A stretch of DNA of 64,000 nucleotides from Parus major. Its lineage: Eukaryota; Chordata; Aves; Passeriformes; Paridae. Where the stretch lies: NCBI RefSeq assembly GCF_001522545.3, contig NC_031774.1:23097884-23161883 (forward strand). The letters run 5' to 3'. The notes under the pieces were generated by a model that did not search any database, was not told where the DNA came from, and saw only the letters and a program-made list of their open reading frames with translations. Shown piece by piece: positions 10,890-25,609 of the stretch; positions within the stretch are counted from its first letter, which is position 1, and each line of letters opens with the position of its first letter. Position numbers and translations under genes: made by a program.

Positions 10890-13800
10890 CAAAACACCAT
10901 CTCTAAAAGATGTAGGAATGTCCTTAGTTGGAACAGAAGATGGCAGGAGCACTAAAAACCTACAGTTACTGCTGACTAACCCTTTAATAGCAACAGTCAG
11001 TGAGATGGGCCATCCACAGTGAGTAACACCGTATTAACCTCTACCAGCAGCTGGGCCCTCAGCTACATTGCTCTAACAGAACTGTACTCTTTGTGGTTTC
11101 ACTTACATTTTTTCATCTCCCATGCAACAATATCCTGACTGTTCAGAAAAAAAACCATCATGGAAATGCAAGTATGGTAAATCCTCAGAGGAGGAGTAAG
11201 ATGAAAGCTGCTCTTTAAGCATCTCCAGCCATTGAAGACTTAGAACACACATGTTCCTTTTATTTCCTGCAACATTTGCCCTTTTTTTTCCCATTCGATG
11301 TTAAGACTTATGGAGCAAGTCTGAAAATCAGATGGTGCAAATCCTACAGCAATATAGCTGTAAGAAGTACTTAAATGTAATGTATTTCAGCATGTGTTCT
11401 TGACTCAAAGGAAACGTGCTGCATCTTTCAAAGCAAAGCTTTAAAGCTGTGGTCCTATTTGCTCCCTGTGATTAGAAATACTTCTTAATACTGCCCTGAT
11501 GGGGAAAAAAATTGCTTCCTGGTGTTTCTGGCAAAAGAACTCTATCTCAATTCACTGCATCAGATGTAGCTGTATTTTAGTAGTACTTTATGAGAAGTGG
11601 ATGGTAAAAAAGGGGATTCTATATGAATGTATTAATTCATACTCCTCTCACTTTCACGCCACATTTAAAGGTAGCATCCATCCTTTCAGTTGTCTTTCAC
11701 ATGAGTTATCTTCTGTCTGGATCTGTTTCAGGCTTTGCTGTGCCAAGTCCCCACCTACATGCAGTACTAAGGCCTCCAAAACTAGTAGTTCTAGCTCTTA
11801 AGAGATTCAAGATTAAATTAAATTATTAACACATTGGGGATCCAAAAGGAAAGCAAAAAATATCCCATCTCTAAGAATCCTCAGAGATGTTCAGAAGACA
11901 AATGCAAGAGACAGTTTCTCAGTTATTATAAAAGTACAGAAAATGACTGGAGAACATGGGTCTGTGAGTCAAAACAAGACTTAACTGACCCTGGAATTTG
12001 AAACAGGAAGAATAGGGGCCTTTAGGAGTCATGCTTGTGGGCAACAAACAATGTACAAGTTCAAGGTTTCTAAATTATGTCCAATAAATGGGATATGTTT
12101 GTAAAGTCACTTTGCATGACATGTTTATCAAGGGGAAAAACAAATCTTCTCACTATTTACTTTTGTGCTTTCCTTTCAGGAGGATGTTTTCTGGAGTTTG
12201 GTAAAGAACAAACAGATGAGTGCTACAAAGGGAAATAGACTGAGAGTCTTTATGTGTACATCTCATTTTCACTTGCAGCTTTGTATACACAGCTGTGACC
12301 AGAATCGACTTTTGCTGAATGAAGGACACACAGTTCTGCAGCCACTGCCACAGCAAAAGGAAGATGATCATTACTTGCTTTGCAGTTAAGGTCTGAAATT
12401 TAAAAAAAATCAGTGAATTATTTGGAAATTCAATTAGCTTTTCTTCTGATTTCCTTTTCTTTTTGAACTGCTGTCTGTATCACTCTAAAGTCTTTCCATG
12501 AATACAGTGTAGATCTGAAAGCTTTCAGAGCTAGGCAGATTAGATTCTAATTTCAATGTCTAAGTAAAAATATTAACTATTCTAGATGTTAAAAGTAAGC
12601 ACTGAAAATGCTTTCTATTATACTTATTAAGAAAAAAAAGAAAACCATAAAACTGCTACAAGTGTCTTGTATAGCAGGAATATGTGGAGATGCAGGAGTG
12701 AATTTGTTGCTGCACTAATGTGCCTTCAGATGCAAAATAAGAATAGGGACAGAAGGGTTTTGATTAGATAATATAACATATTCTTCTTCTTTTCAGTATT
12801 TCTGCTTTTCTTTTAGTATTTCTACATGTGAATAGTACTGGTCACAACACAAGATTAATGATAGTGACATATCACCAGACAGCCATATCTGACTCAAAAA
12901 TGTCCAAAAACTATATGGGAAAAAAATTGAATTAAGGAGTAAATTCAAGCAGGCAAAATAGTATCTAGAATGTTTAAGCAGGAAGACAAAATGTATTTAT
13001 GATTTTCTCAAAAAAATGATGATGTTCACCTCAGTGATTGTCATATTTGTCACAGATGAAACACATAGCTGCACACAGAATGTTTGGGATCCACTTACAT
13101 TTTCTCCCCTGCCTAGGAACACAGGAGAAGAACACAGTGGTCTAATTATTCATGTTTAGGCATTTTATAACAAGTTAAAAGTTGATATGTAATATTATAA
13201 AGAGAGATCTGTAATTCTTTTACGAACTTGGCTATCATGGCCTACAAGCATTAATGGGAATAGAAAACATGGCATGAATGAACAGTCTAGAGAATTGAAA
13301 AGTTATGAAAAGACCAAAATTTATACTGTCCTCAGAAATCTGGTATAGCAGTTACAAGATACTAGTACATTTTCATGTTTCAGGTAGAAAAGCCACATTA
13401 CTTTTCTAAGCAGAGATTGTAAACAAACAAACCAAACCCTAAAAAACAAAGTACTGGCACTCTCAATTCCCCAAAATAGTGGAGATCCCTAGGAGAAAGA
13501 AAATGGTTACCTGACAGGGAAAACCAAGTGATCTGTGATACAAATACAAACTAACATAGAGAGAAGTGAAATAAGAAAGTGGCTGGAGAAATTCTACATG
13601 ATCCTCAGGTGGAAGATGACAGCGTACCTTATAAACAGGCTTACATAACGTTTGCTTTCAACACTTTTCTCTAAGGAGACTTAGAGAACCTAGCACTATT
13701 ATCTCAGAGAGAACGTGCATTTCAGTCCCACCAACTAGAGGATTCTAATTTAGGAAAAGGGACTGCAGAACCAGGAACACATCAGACAGTAAGAAAAATT

Positions 13801-16800
13801 GTAATTACTTCATCCTGCATCAGGTCTGATACTGAAGAATACCTCATATTAGACAAGGAAAGGTCAGAGGTTCAGCCAGTCTGGTAACTGTGACACTGCT
13901 TATTTACCACTGTGCACCCAGCCTTACCAGTGTGCCACCCACAGCAGAAGTCTTGCCATTTCATAAGATGAGGAATATAAGTGCTTTCTTGCTCAGAACA
14001 TTAGCTAGAACTGAAGTTGAACAATAAGGCAAAGAAACTTGTTTCTTCCTGTTTACCTAAGACAGGCACAATCACCTTCTCTACTCTTAAATCATGTACC
14101 CCAGACTTTTCACTTTGAAAGCAGAAGGCCTTGGGTCAGGAGAGACTCTGCTTTCACAGAATGAAAAAGGAATTAGAGCACCTAATGTATTCAGAGACCC
14201 AGAGATACACTACTGCCTGTTCAGCATAGAACATCCACAGGACAGAGTCATGCATTTAAGTCAGCTACACAACACTAGCTGGATCCTTCTGTTATGAATC
14301 TGGATGCAAAATGCTGAAAATTTTCTTCATTAATTTGGCTGGGTAGGTTATTGCTGAAAGGCTAAATTAAGCATTATTGCTAACTGAATGGGTGAGAAAC
14401 AAATGAACCGAATCCTCAATGAAGAGATCTAAAAGCACAGCAAAGCAGACAGCCACTAGTGTTCTGATCAAAACCTCTGTTTATTAAACTGGTTAGTTTT
14501 TAAATTTTTTAAATTTAAGTACATATGTGTTTCTATTTCTAGGGTTCTCCTTGTCTGTTCCAAGACAGATCATCATGTGAAATTGGAGCCCAACATTAAC
14601 TGTGCAGAAGGAAGGTCTTTAAGTGATAGTACATGATACCACATTTAACAGTATTCCTGTGCCAATCTGCATAATGAGTGGGGGATGAAAAGCAATCGTT
14701 TTTCTTCATGTACAGCTCAGTGAGGACAGTTCCAAGCCTGCCACACAAAACTGCTTTAATAATGCAATCCAGTGCCTTTGATTTGAGAAACACGCAAAAG
14801 AATAAACAACCTATTAATCTAAATTTTCTTGTTTGCCTGAAAGTACAAAGCAGCAATGAACAAACCTCTTGGCTACATTAAGTGTACTGAAATGCAAAAC
14901 TGCTTCTTTTCTCACCCTACAGTTACTCAGGAAAAAGAAGGGTAGAGAAGAGGGAAAGAAAAGAATAGGCAAGAGAAGCAGAAATGGTTTTAATATAAAC
15001 TGCTCAGTTAAAAAACCAGGCACAACAAATTCTGAAGGAGGGCTTTCAAGTATTGCTACACGAAGGTACTTTCATACAAGTGGATGTGCTCAGAAGATGA
15101 GTGCTAGAGATAGCACTACTTAGTAAAGAGAAAGAATCCTCTGGCTAACCAGCTCTGAATTGAGCTGGTACTGTCAAGACTAAGGAACTACTGGTAATAG
15201 CCTGAATAATGTTTTCAGTGGTTTTGTTTGTTTTGGGAAGCTTCAATACAAAATACAGGTGAACACTTTGATTAATGTTAGTCTCCTGACTGTCTGCAGT
15301 GGTGTGTTTTGCTCTGTTATTCTAATGTACTTGCAGTCAGCAGAGCTACTTTCATTATCTATCCACTAATTTTAACATCTGAAACAGAATTATTCTAGAA
15401 ACATTGTCAGTCTGACTCAGTCTGAGTCTGCTGTGCTCAAGCACTATGAGTGTGGTTGGAGGATATGTTTAAGAATTTGGCTAAGCAGTTTTGGCAAACA
15501 TTCCTGGTTCCCTTAGAGCTTTTTTCACAGTTTGAGAAGGGCAGAGATATATTAAAGTTACTTGTCAAAGCAACTTCATTACATCTATGGTCTGAGTAAA
15601 ACATGCATAGTTTTATTCAAACTCTTTTCTGTACGTATAGCAAATTATAACATGCATCAGAGAGTTAGGGAAAAGAATAAAGCTACTTCATTTGCTGTAG
15701 CACTAGCGAGCTTTTGGAAAAAATAGAAAAAAATATCCTGACAACTTTGGGATAAACGGAAGAACAATAAACTGAAAAAATTCCAGGATCTATACCATAG
15801 AGGATTTAATATCTGTCAGTTAAGCATCCATAACTTTTTATATGGAAAGTTCAGGAAAACACTAGAAATACCTGCAACCAGGATGTTTTCAGTAAAATGT
15901 TATGTGAGCCAATAAACAAGTCATCTTTCTGCTTTGGCTCCCACTCTTCTACATGCAGTTAAAGCCAGACAAGACAAATTCAACAAGCTGTTGATAGCTT
16001 ATGCTACAATTGCAAACAAGAGATCCAAAGTTATATATAAATTGATTTCTGAGGAAGTGAAGTTTGATGGTGTTAAGAGCAGGTCTGGCCTACCAAGTCT
16101 TTTATAACACTATCAGACAAAGCTGTAATACAAACATAGATTTTATGCAGGGTCTTCTACTGCAAAGGGAAGTTTTTATTCTCCCTTAAATTTCATTCCC
16201 ATCTTCTCCATTATTCCAGCACAGCTGCCTATACAGCTTCACTACAAACAGGACAAGAACTAAAGAAATTGAAATTTTCCTTTTTACAGGTTATTTTTTG
16301 TTTGGATCAGTTCTGTGCTGCCTTCACTACACAGCCAACTGACCCTCGCCCCCAGAGAAAGGGAAGAAAATCAGGAGTAGAGAGGAAGGCAAGGACTAGT
16401 CCTTCTCTCACCAGTGCCAACCTAACAGTCTTTATCTGGCCACAGGCTCAGCTGTCATCCTTGGGAAGAAGCAGTTTCCTTGCAAGCCACCTTGCAGCAC
16501 AGCTGGCCATAGGACTCCCAGGCAAACTCTTTTCTCCAGCGTCTGAACGCAATGCATCACCTTCCTCAGAATGCAATCCACAGAATGCCCCTACCTCCAA
16601 AGCACACAGGAGAGAGTGACAGACAATGCTTTATAAATGATAGTACCTGCAGTTAGAAAACGTGACTGAAATCCATAATATTCCTGTTAAAAAAAAGAAG
16701 TCAATGCCAGTGCAAAAGCAGGAAATTAATCTTCTGGAGAGTAAGCTTGACTATCTCCTACATCACACAGTTCTAAATCATTAAGGAAATAGCTTATGGT

Positions 16801-18240
16801 TATTAAAGCTATAGCATTAAAGGGATAAATCATTCTGAATTTATCTGCTGAAGAATCTCTTACAAGAGTAAAATCTTGAACTAAAGTTAGTGAATAAGTG
16901 TCAGGTGCCTCCAATTATATCCTCCAGTAGCCACCATGCAAAGAAATTTAAGGTCATCTTAATTAAGGACAAATGAATCTTTAACCAGTCACTTTAGCAC
17001 TCAGCAGCGGTTTATGAACCTCTATTTTGTAGCATCAGAGACTGCATTTTATTAAACAACACTAGAACATCCCTTGCTCTGGGCAAAAAAGTCATTAGTG
17101 CAGCTAGTTCCACCCCCTCTTATGCATTTATGTATTTGACTTGGAAAGGTGCATCTTCTTCAAAAGTGCCATGTTTGCCTTAAGGTATTCTAGACAAGTC
17201 AATTTTCTTTCCTAGTAATGGGAGTACATACCCTTTTGAAGTTTTGGAGTTTGTTGGTTTGGGTGGACTTTTTTTTCAAGAGTTACTCATGACTATCAGG
17301 TGGTTGAAAGTGTGATAATTAATTTTGAAATTACTAGATTAGATTTCTCTGCAGAGAGTGGGTTATTAATAGCTAAAGAGTTCAAAATTCTGAAAATCCA
17401 CCCACAGTTGAATATACATGCCAACATAAGGCTTATTTTCTTTTGCTGTCAGCTTCTATCATTTAGAAGACTTATTATTCAGCTTTTTAAATGGCAAACA
17501 TGATTACAGCAAACCACTCTAACTTGCGTAAACTGAAAAACCTGCTTTTGGATCTTCACAGTTTAAAAAAATCTCACTTTCCATTCAATAGAATAAAATA
17601 AGAATGAGCAGAGATACATCCATTTACATAAAATAACCATTTTAGAAACTTTATGGCATTGCCTTAGTCCTGAATTTTTCATCTTATGCTACAAATTCCT
17701 GTATCTGAAACTGAAAATTTTCCCTCTTTACTCCTTCAGATGTTTTGGAAGTCATACAAAGAATAGAAGCTGTTACCTAATTCTATGCACAAGTTGTAAA
17801 ATGAAAAAAGAAGAACCACCTGCTATGGAATTTGTTCAGTACATGGAATACATGGCAGTACATGGAGTAAGAAGGCTGTTAGTACTCATCAATTATTTCA
17901 GTAATGTAAGACCTTGTTTATCTCAAAAAAACTCAAGGAAAAGCCATTTCAAAACATGACAATAATAGAACATTGAAAATGTCAAAAAACGCTAAAATCA
18001 AGAATGTGCAGAAAACGATCACAAGTCTGTTTAAATGACATCAACACTTCTTCCATTATGCAAACACTATTTCAAAGCATTATGCTGTTATATATTTTCT
18101 CCTATTTCTCATAGTTTCTTCATAATATTTATCATTCTTGCATACTTCATACAAATCTCATTGTCACAGTGCTGCCAAACATCTTTATTGACACATTTTT
18201 GTACTATACTTTATTTGGATGAAATATCACACATTTCCTT

Positions 18241-18545
18241 GTGAGGGGAAGAGGAGGGGAAGGCAGTGATCTCTTCTCTGTGCTGACCAGAGACAGGATC
18301 TGTGAGAATGGCCTGAAGCTGAGTCAGGGGAGGTTCAGGTTGGATATTAGGAAAAGGTTCTTCACTCAGAGTTGTTGGGCACTGGAACAGGCTCCCCAGG
18401 GAAGTGGTCACAGCACCAGCCTGACAGAGGTCTAGAAGTGTTTGGACACATGGTGTGAATCTTGGGGCTGATCCTGTGCAGGGCCAGGATTTGGACTCAA
18501 CGATCCTTATGCATCCCTTCCAACTCAGCATCATCTGTTATATAT
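18241..18545 (+). mobile_element. CR1-J-like LINE 3' end
   Basis: This is a short 5'-truncated CR1 tail. The order is typical: GGCCTGAAGCTGAGTCAGGG, then TTGGATATTAGGAAAAGGTT, then GGGCACTGGAACAGGCTCCC, then a CATCCCTTCCAACTCAGCAT terminus. The tail type (TTCCAACTCAGCAT) is that of the CR1-J group common in neoavian birds. It aligns by eye with the tail of the larger copy at 33590-34636. Confidence 0.9.
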
Positions 18546-21500
18546 TCCTTTCCAAAAGGTGCACAGCCTACCCAAGATGAAATTCAGAGAGTGGGAGAGA
18601 TTAAGTTGTCTGCCAAACACTGACAATATTTTAACTACCTTTCTGATATATTTCAAGTGGAAGATTCAAGTAAAATTCATCTAATATTAGCATAAATATC
18701 TTTCATAGATTCCTAAGCAATATAAAAATAAATAATGTAATGTTGAAAAAAAAAAAGCATCTGATAGCAGTGAATAATAATGAGAAGACAGGATTTCGCA
18801 GAAAATTGGGAAAAGAAATAAAATGAAGCTGGTAAAAAAATCAGGAGAAAAAAGACAAAGATAATGATATGCATATCGGGAGAAAACTGAAGTAATGATA
18901 GTCCTCTTGACATTTTGCTACATGGGAGGAAAAATAAAGTAGTGTTCAGGAAAAGCATGCGCTGTATTTAATCTGATACATATCATCCTTCTTTTTCTGC
19001 AGAATCCAAAACATTTTCCATTTCAATGATAATTTGCAAGGATGTCAGTAGTGGAGTGGTACTTAACATATTAAAAAATTAAAAGCAGATGTTCATAATT
19101 TCTGTGAGAATTTTGAAGAGGGTTGCCTGACAAGCTCTCAGCGCTACTGAAAAGTGATTTTCAGAGTCTGAAACACCTGGGAAATTTTACAGGACTAGAA
19201 AAAAGCTGAAGTCACTTCAGCACTTAAAAATCCTAAGACTGGGGCTTACTCTGGGTGAAGTGCCTACACAACAAGAGCACACAGTATACTGATGCGAGCA
19301 AGGAGGGGTCAAAATAACACTTAAAGTACTGACACCAGTTGAGATTACATGGGCATTTGTACCATGGCCACTTTGATAGTATTCCCAAACAAAATACTCA
19401 AACAGGAAGTATTGCATTTAATGCGTAAAAACTGATAGCTAGGAAACATGAAGAAAAGTTTCTTGGTGAATTAAACAATCTTTTCAAAGGGGAACACAAG
19501 TCTAGGTGTAAAAAAAAATCAAAAACAAGGTTTTCTGAGATATTACACTTAATACAAACAATGCTGTGATTAAAAATTTTGAATTACTCAAAACGACAAC
19601 TAACTACATTAACTGTTCCATCTCAAAATAAGGATGTGGAATCACTATTTAGGAGATGTACTTCTCTTGCAACCCCCAAGAGCACCTCTTTAGTTCTACA
19701 TTTTAAAGCAATTTTTCAATTCATGGCCTAGAAGAGGAAGAAAATTAAATATAACATTTGTGAGCCATATACAAAGTGAGGAAACTCAAAATTTAAAAGG
19801 AGTGAGTAGAACCGTGGAAAAACCTCACGGGCATAAGTCAGCTCACATGTAGCTTATAACCTCATGCATGAAACACTGTATCTAGCAGCAAAGAATGCAG
19901 AGGACTCCACCTGGGTAAATGGTTTCTACAAACACAGGTGAAGAAGGTGGTCACAAGAAATGCTCAGAAAATGCAATTAGGAGAATAATATGGTCCTGAG
20001 ATGAGTAAACACAGCAATGTCAAGTAGAGAGGCTCAATTACCAGCACTTGACCAATGTGAAATATCCACAGCTTTGGAACGATGGTTGAATAGAAAAGGA
20101 GTCAGATGCGCCGCAGGAATGATCACGTGCTTACAAAACATGCCTCACAGAGAGAGGCTCCAGGTGATAATTTACTTAGCTTGTCAAAAACAAGAATAAG
20201 ACCTTGTCTTTAACATATGATTGAAACACTTAAAACCCCATAATTTTCATAAAGTTAAAAAAAAAAAATCAGGTGAAGTTAATCACACTGTTTAAGACTG
20301 ACACAAGTTGAGATTGTAGTAGTGTGCTCAGGAATCTGATTTTACAGGCCCCCAAAGAGACACTTCAGTTCAAAATCAAGTAAATCTTAGTAAATTCTGA
20401 CCTACAACAAAACACGTAAGTTACCAATAAACAACCTTCCTCCCCTGTCAGGACAATTTCTCTCTCACCTGGCCCTTCCATCCTCACTGATGCCACTGTC
20501 CTCTCAGCAGCAGCAGTGAGGAATGTGCACCAGGGCCACCCTAGTGCATGTCTGCAGAACAACTACACATGGCTCAGCCCCCCTGAGTGAGGTGTCCGAG
20601 AGCAGGCAGTTTGCAGAAGTGCTCCTTCCCATGAAAACTCACTACTTCATGGGGACCGGGCTGCAGGCCAGCCTAATTGCTCTGGCAGCACCGGCAGCTG
20701 ACTGCTTCCTCCTGCTATTTTTCCCAGGGGCCCTTCGGCCCCTTTCAGGCTCACATGACTTAATCAAACCTGAATGCCCTTCTGGAAGATATGCAAATTA
20801 TTTTTCAGTCAGACAAAAGTGTTTTGGCTGAATACTGGTGTTACTAAGTGAAGTTTAATGATGTGCTATACAGGTCAAACTTCATGGCCTATTGGCACTT
20901 CCTGGCTATAAACGCAACAAGTGTATTACTCTCTAATGGAGGTTTTAAAACAAAATATTAATATATTCAGTACATTACCTATTTAGACTAGACTAAATAT
21001 CAATACAAAGCAATATGACCTGTATTTAAGGTCGGGTTTGTTAATGCTGGGATTTTTGCACTTCGGAACCATTGTCACTTTGAGTTCAGCCATGGGTGCA
21101 GAGTACCACACTCTGCATTCCACCTCTCTGTGACCTTGCACTGGCACATTTCAATGTGCTGTGCTGGGAGAAAACTAACTCAAGCAGCAGGAGTACTGAA
21201 TAGTTTGCTGCCAGTTTAGCATGCTGAGACAGATCAGCGCAAGATGGAACAAGTGCTGGAGCTGCCATAAGGAGGATGCAAGAAGGCAGTACTAGCCAGC
21301 AATTAGATCAGGTTATGCTGACATGGTACTGTACATTTAATTAAGGCATTAGTAAAGTCTCAGATGCATTCAATTCTGAGAAGACAACACCTTCAGTTTC
21401 CAATTTATCTTAGGCATATGACCAGAATAGGTCTCTTTTTCCTGTCTAGCGCTTACCACAAGAAACTGAATCACTAGGATATCTTAAATGCTGAGCCTTT

Positions 21501-24500
21501 TTCCAGTGCAAAGTAGAATAAACCAACTATAAATGTTTCATAGCCACATGAAGCAGGGTGGTTTGGTTTTAGAGCCATTTTTAAAAATTTTTGTGAAGAA
21601 AGAAACATTATATTGCTTCCAAGGTAATGAAAGTACAATTCCTAAAAGAACAGGTTTCAACTTGCAGTATTCCTGAGCAACCCATTTGCACTGTGGGGTA
21701 GACATACAGTCCTGTATATTTCCTTTATTTATATTAAAGATACAGTGTGAGATCATAATATGCATTACTGGCAATAGCACTTAACTCAATATTGGACAAC
21801 TCTACAGGACATGCACATGTGCTTTCCTGGTTCTCTTTCATCTGGTAAGGTCAACTGAAAAAAAACCAAGGATACCAGAAATAATGCTAAGGTAAGGATG
21901 GTGTCAGTTGTTCTCCTTACAATAAGACTTCTGCAATAAAGTGCCGAGCATTTAACTACGTGCAGGGATCAGTTCTTTATAAACAATAATGGTGTGTCTC
22001 TACCTTACCCAGTCAGCTGCATGTCCTTGTATATATTACTAGAATTAATACTACACAGAACTCAAAATAATTCATTTTTTATTTACAGTCACCCTTCTCA
22101 CATGCTAATGAGTGACACCAGCTCTTCAGAGGGAAAATTTGCTTTTCTTGCCAATTGCAATTCTGTCTTTGGCAGACTCTGCCCTCAAAATAGAAGATTT
22201 CAGGGAGGGACTGAAGCAAATGAGAGGGAATGCACGGGAGGATAGTATGATATGAGAAGAATGCTTGCAATTTTACATGGAGAAAACCCAGCTGCCAGTT
22301 ATTCAGACATTTGAACTCACACACACTCTGCTGTTTCATCAACAAAAGGTATACACTTTGATACTCAGTGGCCATGGAACAGGTGCTCCTCTGTGCCCTA
22401 ACCTGCTTATGCACTTCTAATTAAAAATGGCTGTATTAACAAATAATGCAATACATCATGCTTTGTCCCACTCCCTAAAAACATCTCTATTACAACACCT
22501 TCACCTCCACGTTAGACAAAGCCTAAACAGAAAATGTAGGTACTGGGCAGCTTTTTCAAACTCACTTGTGAGTCAGGTAAAACATTGTGGAATTGGGACT
22601 TTTCAATAAGCAAAAATTTAAAATACTTTAGGACTTTGAAACTCCTTCAAAACCAGTGAAGTAATTTGCCTTTCTTTTGTTTTCTTGCAAGCTCCTGCCA
22701 TGGTGCTTGTGGCCACTTCCAAATCACTTGATGCTACTGGGAAGCAAGGGGATTGCATGCAGTAGTTTTATCAGAATTTGTCTATTCAGTGAATCTAAAG
22801 CCTGCAACAACATGCATGCAAAAAGCACTTGAACTATCACAATGTTTTAGTGATCCCTAGATGTCATCTGGTTCTCAGGCTTGGAAGTCACATGTTAAAA
22901 CTGTAGAAGACAACCAAAGGATATTTTGTAGAGGTACCATTCCATACCAGGCTAAAACTGCAGAACACAGTATCCCTTCAGGTTCTCACCTGTACCTTAA
23001 TGTAACTGGGAAAAAATTATATAATTACACATGCAGAAATGGGAGAACAAATTCTGCAACAAATTTCAAAGGTATTAACTCTAGTAGAATTTGAAGTACT
23101 TCACTTAAAGCTGAAACTGAATTCTGTGAAAAGTCACCCAATTGATTCCCAGGTCATCCCACTGAGATAATCCAATGACAAGACTTCAGAGAAATCTAAT
23201 TATTAAAGTGATCTGAGTTAAAAATAAACTATAAAAAAATTCAGTACAAGTAGTGAAATGATAGAACACTGTACTGAGTATATCTGGAGAATTCCCCAGT
23301 TAGCAAAGGGAAAATAAATTCTTGTGCAGAAAAATTAGCAGCCCACATGCTGCTCTGACTGCATTCAAGTCCCAAGAAGTTCTGCTTTGCACTTCTAACT
23401 ACAGCAGATGGGAGTTGGTCTCACAGGCTTAATTGAAGGTACGTTCTGTGAGATGTTTTCATGAACAATTCTTTCTCAGTGTGATCTCTTTTGCTTATCT
23501 GGTTTTGTTTCTCCTCAAAATCATCAAACAAGACAAATAAAATGCTATTTTTTCTTTAAGGTTCAAGGATAATAATATTTGTCAAATCTGCATTTACCTT
23601 GAAACCATTTTAAGTTCAAAGTGATCTGAACAAAGCTCCTGAAGAGCAGAAAAGTCACTTCTGGATACTTCAACAACTGAAAACTGCAGTATTTTGAAGA
23701 AAGCTCTCGATATTTTCTTTAAATCATCTCTTCTGCAGAGGCACAATCTATTTAAATATTTAGTAATTTTTTCTGTATTTATTTATTTTTGTTTGTATTT
23801 CCTCCAAAAGCTACTATAGTCTGAAAACAAGATTTTAGAATAACTTCTGGCTATAACTTGAACAATCACATTCCTAGGTTGTAAGGAATATGTTTAATGA
23901 CACAGTTAACTCCTTAAGGATTCAGGCTGCTCTACAGTCAATTACCACTACACTCCAGTTTCAAAACAAACACTTTTGTGTAACTTTAGGAGTTATGTAA
24001 ATTCCTTTTGCTATTGTGCCTGTAAAACATCTTAAAAGACAAATAAATAATTTCCTAAGGTGAGTTAACTTAGCAGCAAGCAAATATCCAGCATTCTGAG
24101 GCTGCTTAAAATATTAGATTAACTTAACACTTAAGCTTCTTCTAAAAATACCTTAGAGCCATTGTTTAGAACTGACATAACAGTGAGTTCTCTGCCCTGC
24201 AGAGTAGTCATAAGTGAGTAAAAAGTAAAATTCTTCTCTACCTGTATCTCCATTACATAAAAAAATGCTCACAAAAATAAAAGGTAATTAAGAGAGATTT
24301 GCTTGTATGATGACACTTTCCTAATCTGAATTTTTACATTTTTTATATGTTCAGTTTGTACCAATTAGAAACATACAAATATCCACAAATTAAGTATTGG
24401 ATGTATTTGAACAACACCTAATTTTTTATTAAACATTTAGCAAATGCTCAAATACAAAGGGAGCAAGAAAAGTCAAAGGAGCAAATGTTAACAATTGGGC

Positions 24501-25127
24501 TAAGAAGAAAGGTACACCTCACACTCTTCTGAAACTGTTCCAGATCTGAAAGATTTCAAGATGATTCTGTACGTTGTGTGTGACAATCCTGTGCAATCAA
24601 ACCACAACAAACAGAGCTGCCACTTTCATATTTACTCTATGCAGGTTTGGTTAGTTTTCATATGAATAGATATAACTCTTGAAATCCAGTTCTATCATAA
24701 AGCTTTTCCTCCCTTCCTCCAGAATTGATTTTAATATCATCCAAAGAACTGTTAAAAGGCAGGAAAATTCCCATAGGAAAAAATTTTGAGTCTGAACTGG
24801 GGGAGGCGGGGAAGAAAGAAGAGAAGAAAGACTGATATTAAAGGCTTTTTTATGTTAAAGTTTTTAAATTTCAAATGCTTATAATGTTTTACTCATTCTT
24901 TTTTCTGTATTCAAAAAAGAGTTAAATTATTTTGATAGAAAGAAGCTGCAAGTTTACATGCATCTGTCTAAAATTAACTGTTTACCACTAACAAAAAAGT
25001 GAGAGTTTATTAAGGCCTTGATTTCATCAAATTTGATCTATACAGATAGCTAAATAGTTTCACTGATCCAGCCAACACTTATATGTTCAAAGATTACTTA
25101 ATTCGATCCAACAGGTATAACTCCAGG
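18546..25127. other. Intron 3 interior with a GC-rich block
   Basis: This is AT-rich intronic DNA apart from a distinctly GC-richer stretch at about 20420-20840. No exon or transposon was recognised. ATG ORFs of up to 111 codons (for example 22079-22414 on the minus strand) have no recognisable motifs. Confidence 0.5.
20420..20840. other. GC-rich block with octamer motif, possible conserved non-coding element
   Basis: This block stands out from the AT-rich intron. It has GC-rich segments at about 20480-20760 and is followed by an octamer ATGCAAAT at 20791-20798 (the POU/OCT binding consensus). I did not recognise a repeat or protein in it: the 102-codon plus-strand ORF at 20523-20831 has no family features. 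It could be an enhancer, an unannotated non-coding exon, or an unrecognised old repeat. The identity is unresolved. Confidence 0.25.
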
Positions 25128-25240
25128 TTATAAATAGAAAAATGAAGGTACAGTGAGATTAAGGGATTTGCCAAAGACACAGATTAACAGGATTAGGATT
25201 CAGGAGTCGCCAGTTTGAATTTCTTTGCTTATCCCATATT
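25128..25240 (-). mobile_element. MIR-like SINE core remnant, antisense
   Basis: The plus strand shows a diverged version of the reverse-complement MIR core. AAAAATGAAGGTACAGTGAG corresponds to the usual GGAAACTGAGGCACAGAGAG. GATTAAGGGATTTGCCAAAG corresponds to GGTTAAGTGACTTGCCCAAG. The stretch AGGATTAGGATTCAGGAG matches the motif ending in a tRNA-like B-box region. The call rests on recalled consensus and is only approximate. Confidence 0.5.
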
Positions 25241-25609
25241 TGTTCCAGCAAACTAGGTACAAGAAGGACGGCAGAGAACAGAGGAAAATGCTCACATCTT
25301 CCACTTGGCACCAAGAAAATAGAAGTTCAAACCTCTATTCAGTATCAGCTGTCTTACTAGGAATTGCCTTTATGTACACCTGAAGCATGCCTATTATCAG
25401 AAATAATATCTGAGTATATAAGAACTAATTTAATTTATTTTTAATCAGTGTAAAACCTTGTAAAACAAAGCTCCAGGCTTTGTGTGTGTATAGGGATGTT
25501 CCAGATACATTCTTCTAATTAAGACAAAAGAAGTAACAAAGCTTTCAGTAGCTGTACTACTTCTTTAAAAACCACTTCCCTTAGTAATCCTGTTTATTTG
25601 CTGCATCTG

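Larger units (their letters stand above)
1830..18240. other. Intron 3 interior, mostly unique AT-rich DNA
   Basis: No exon, RNA gene or clear transposon was recognised over these 16 kb. Local features seen are a 30-bp palindrome at 3978-4007, a small inverted repeat at 4312-4329, a 14-bp tandem duplication at 7154-7181, and an A-rich (CAA)/(AxCy) tract at 10804-10889. The longest ATG ORF (8214-8678, 154 codons, plus strand) has no recognisable domain or conserved motif and is probably chance. Confidence 0.5.

Noticed and set aside
10491..10952. 153-codon minus-strand ORF rich in Phe, Gly and Val
   Set aside because: Its central part is simply the translated A-rich/(CAA)n low-complexity tract; the flanks show no family features.
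16269..16619. 116-codon plus-strand ORF in a mildly GC-richer stretch
   Set aside because: No known motif and no exon-like borders consistent with CSTPP1, which is on the other strand.
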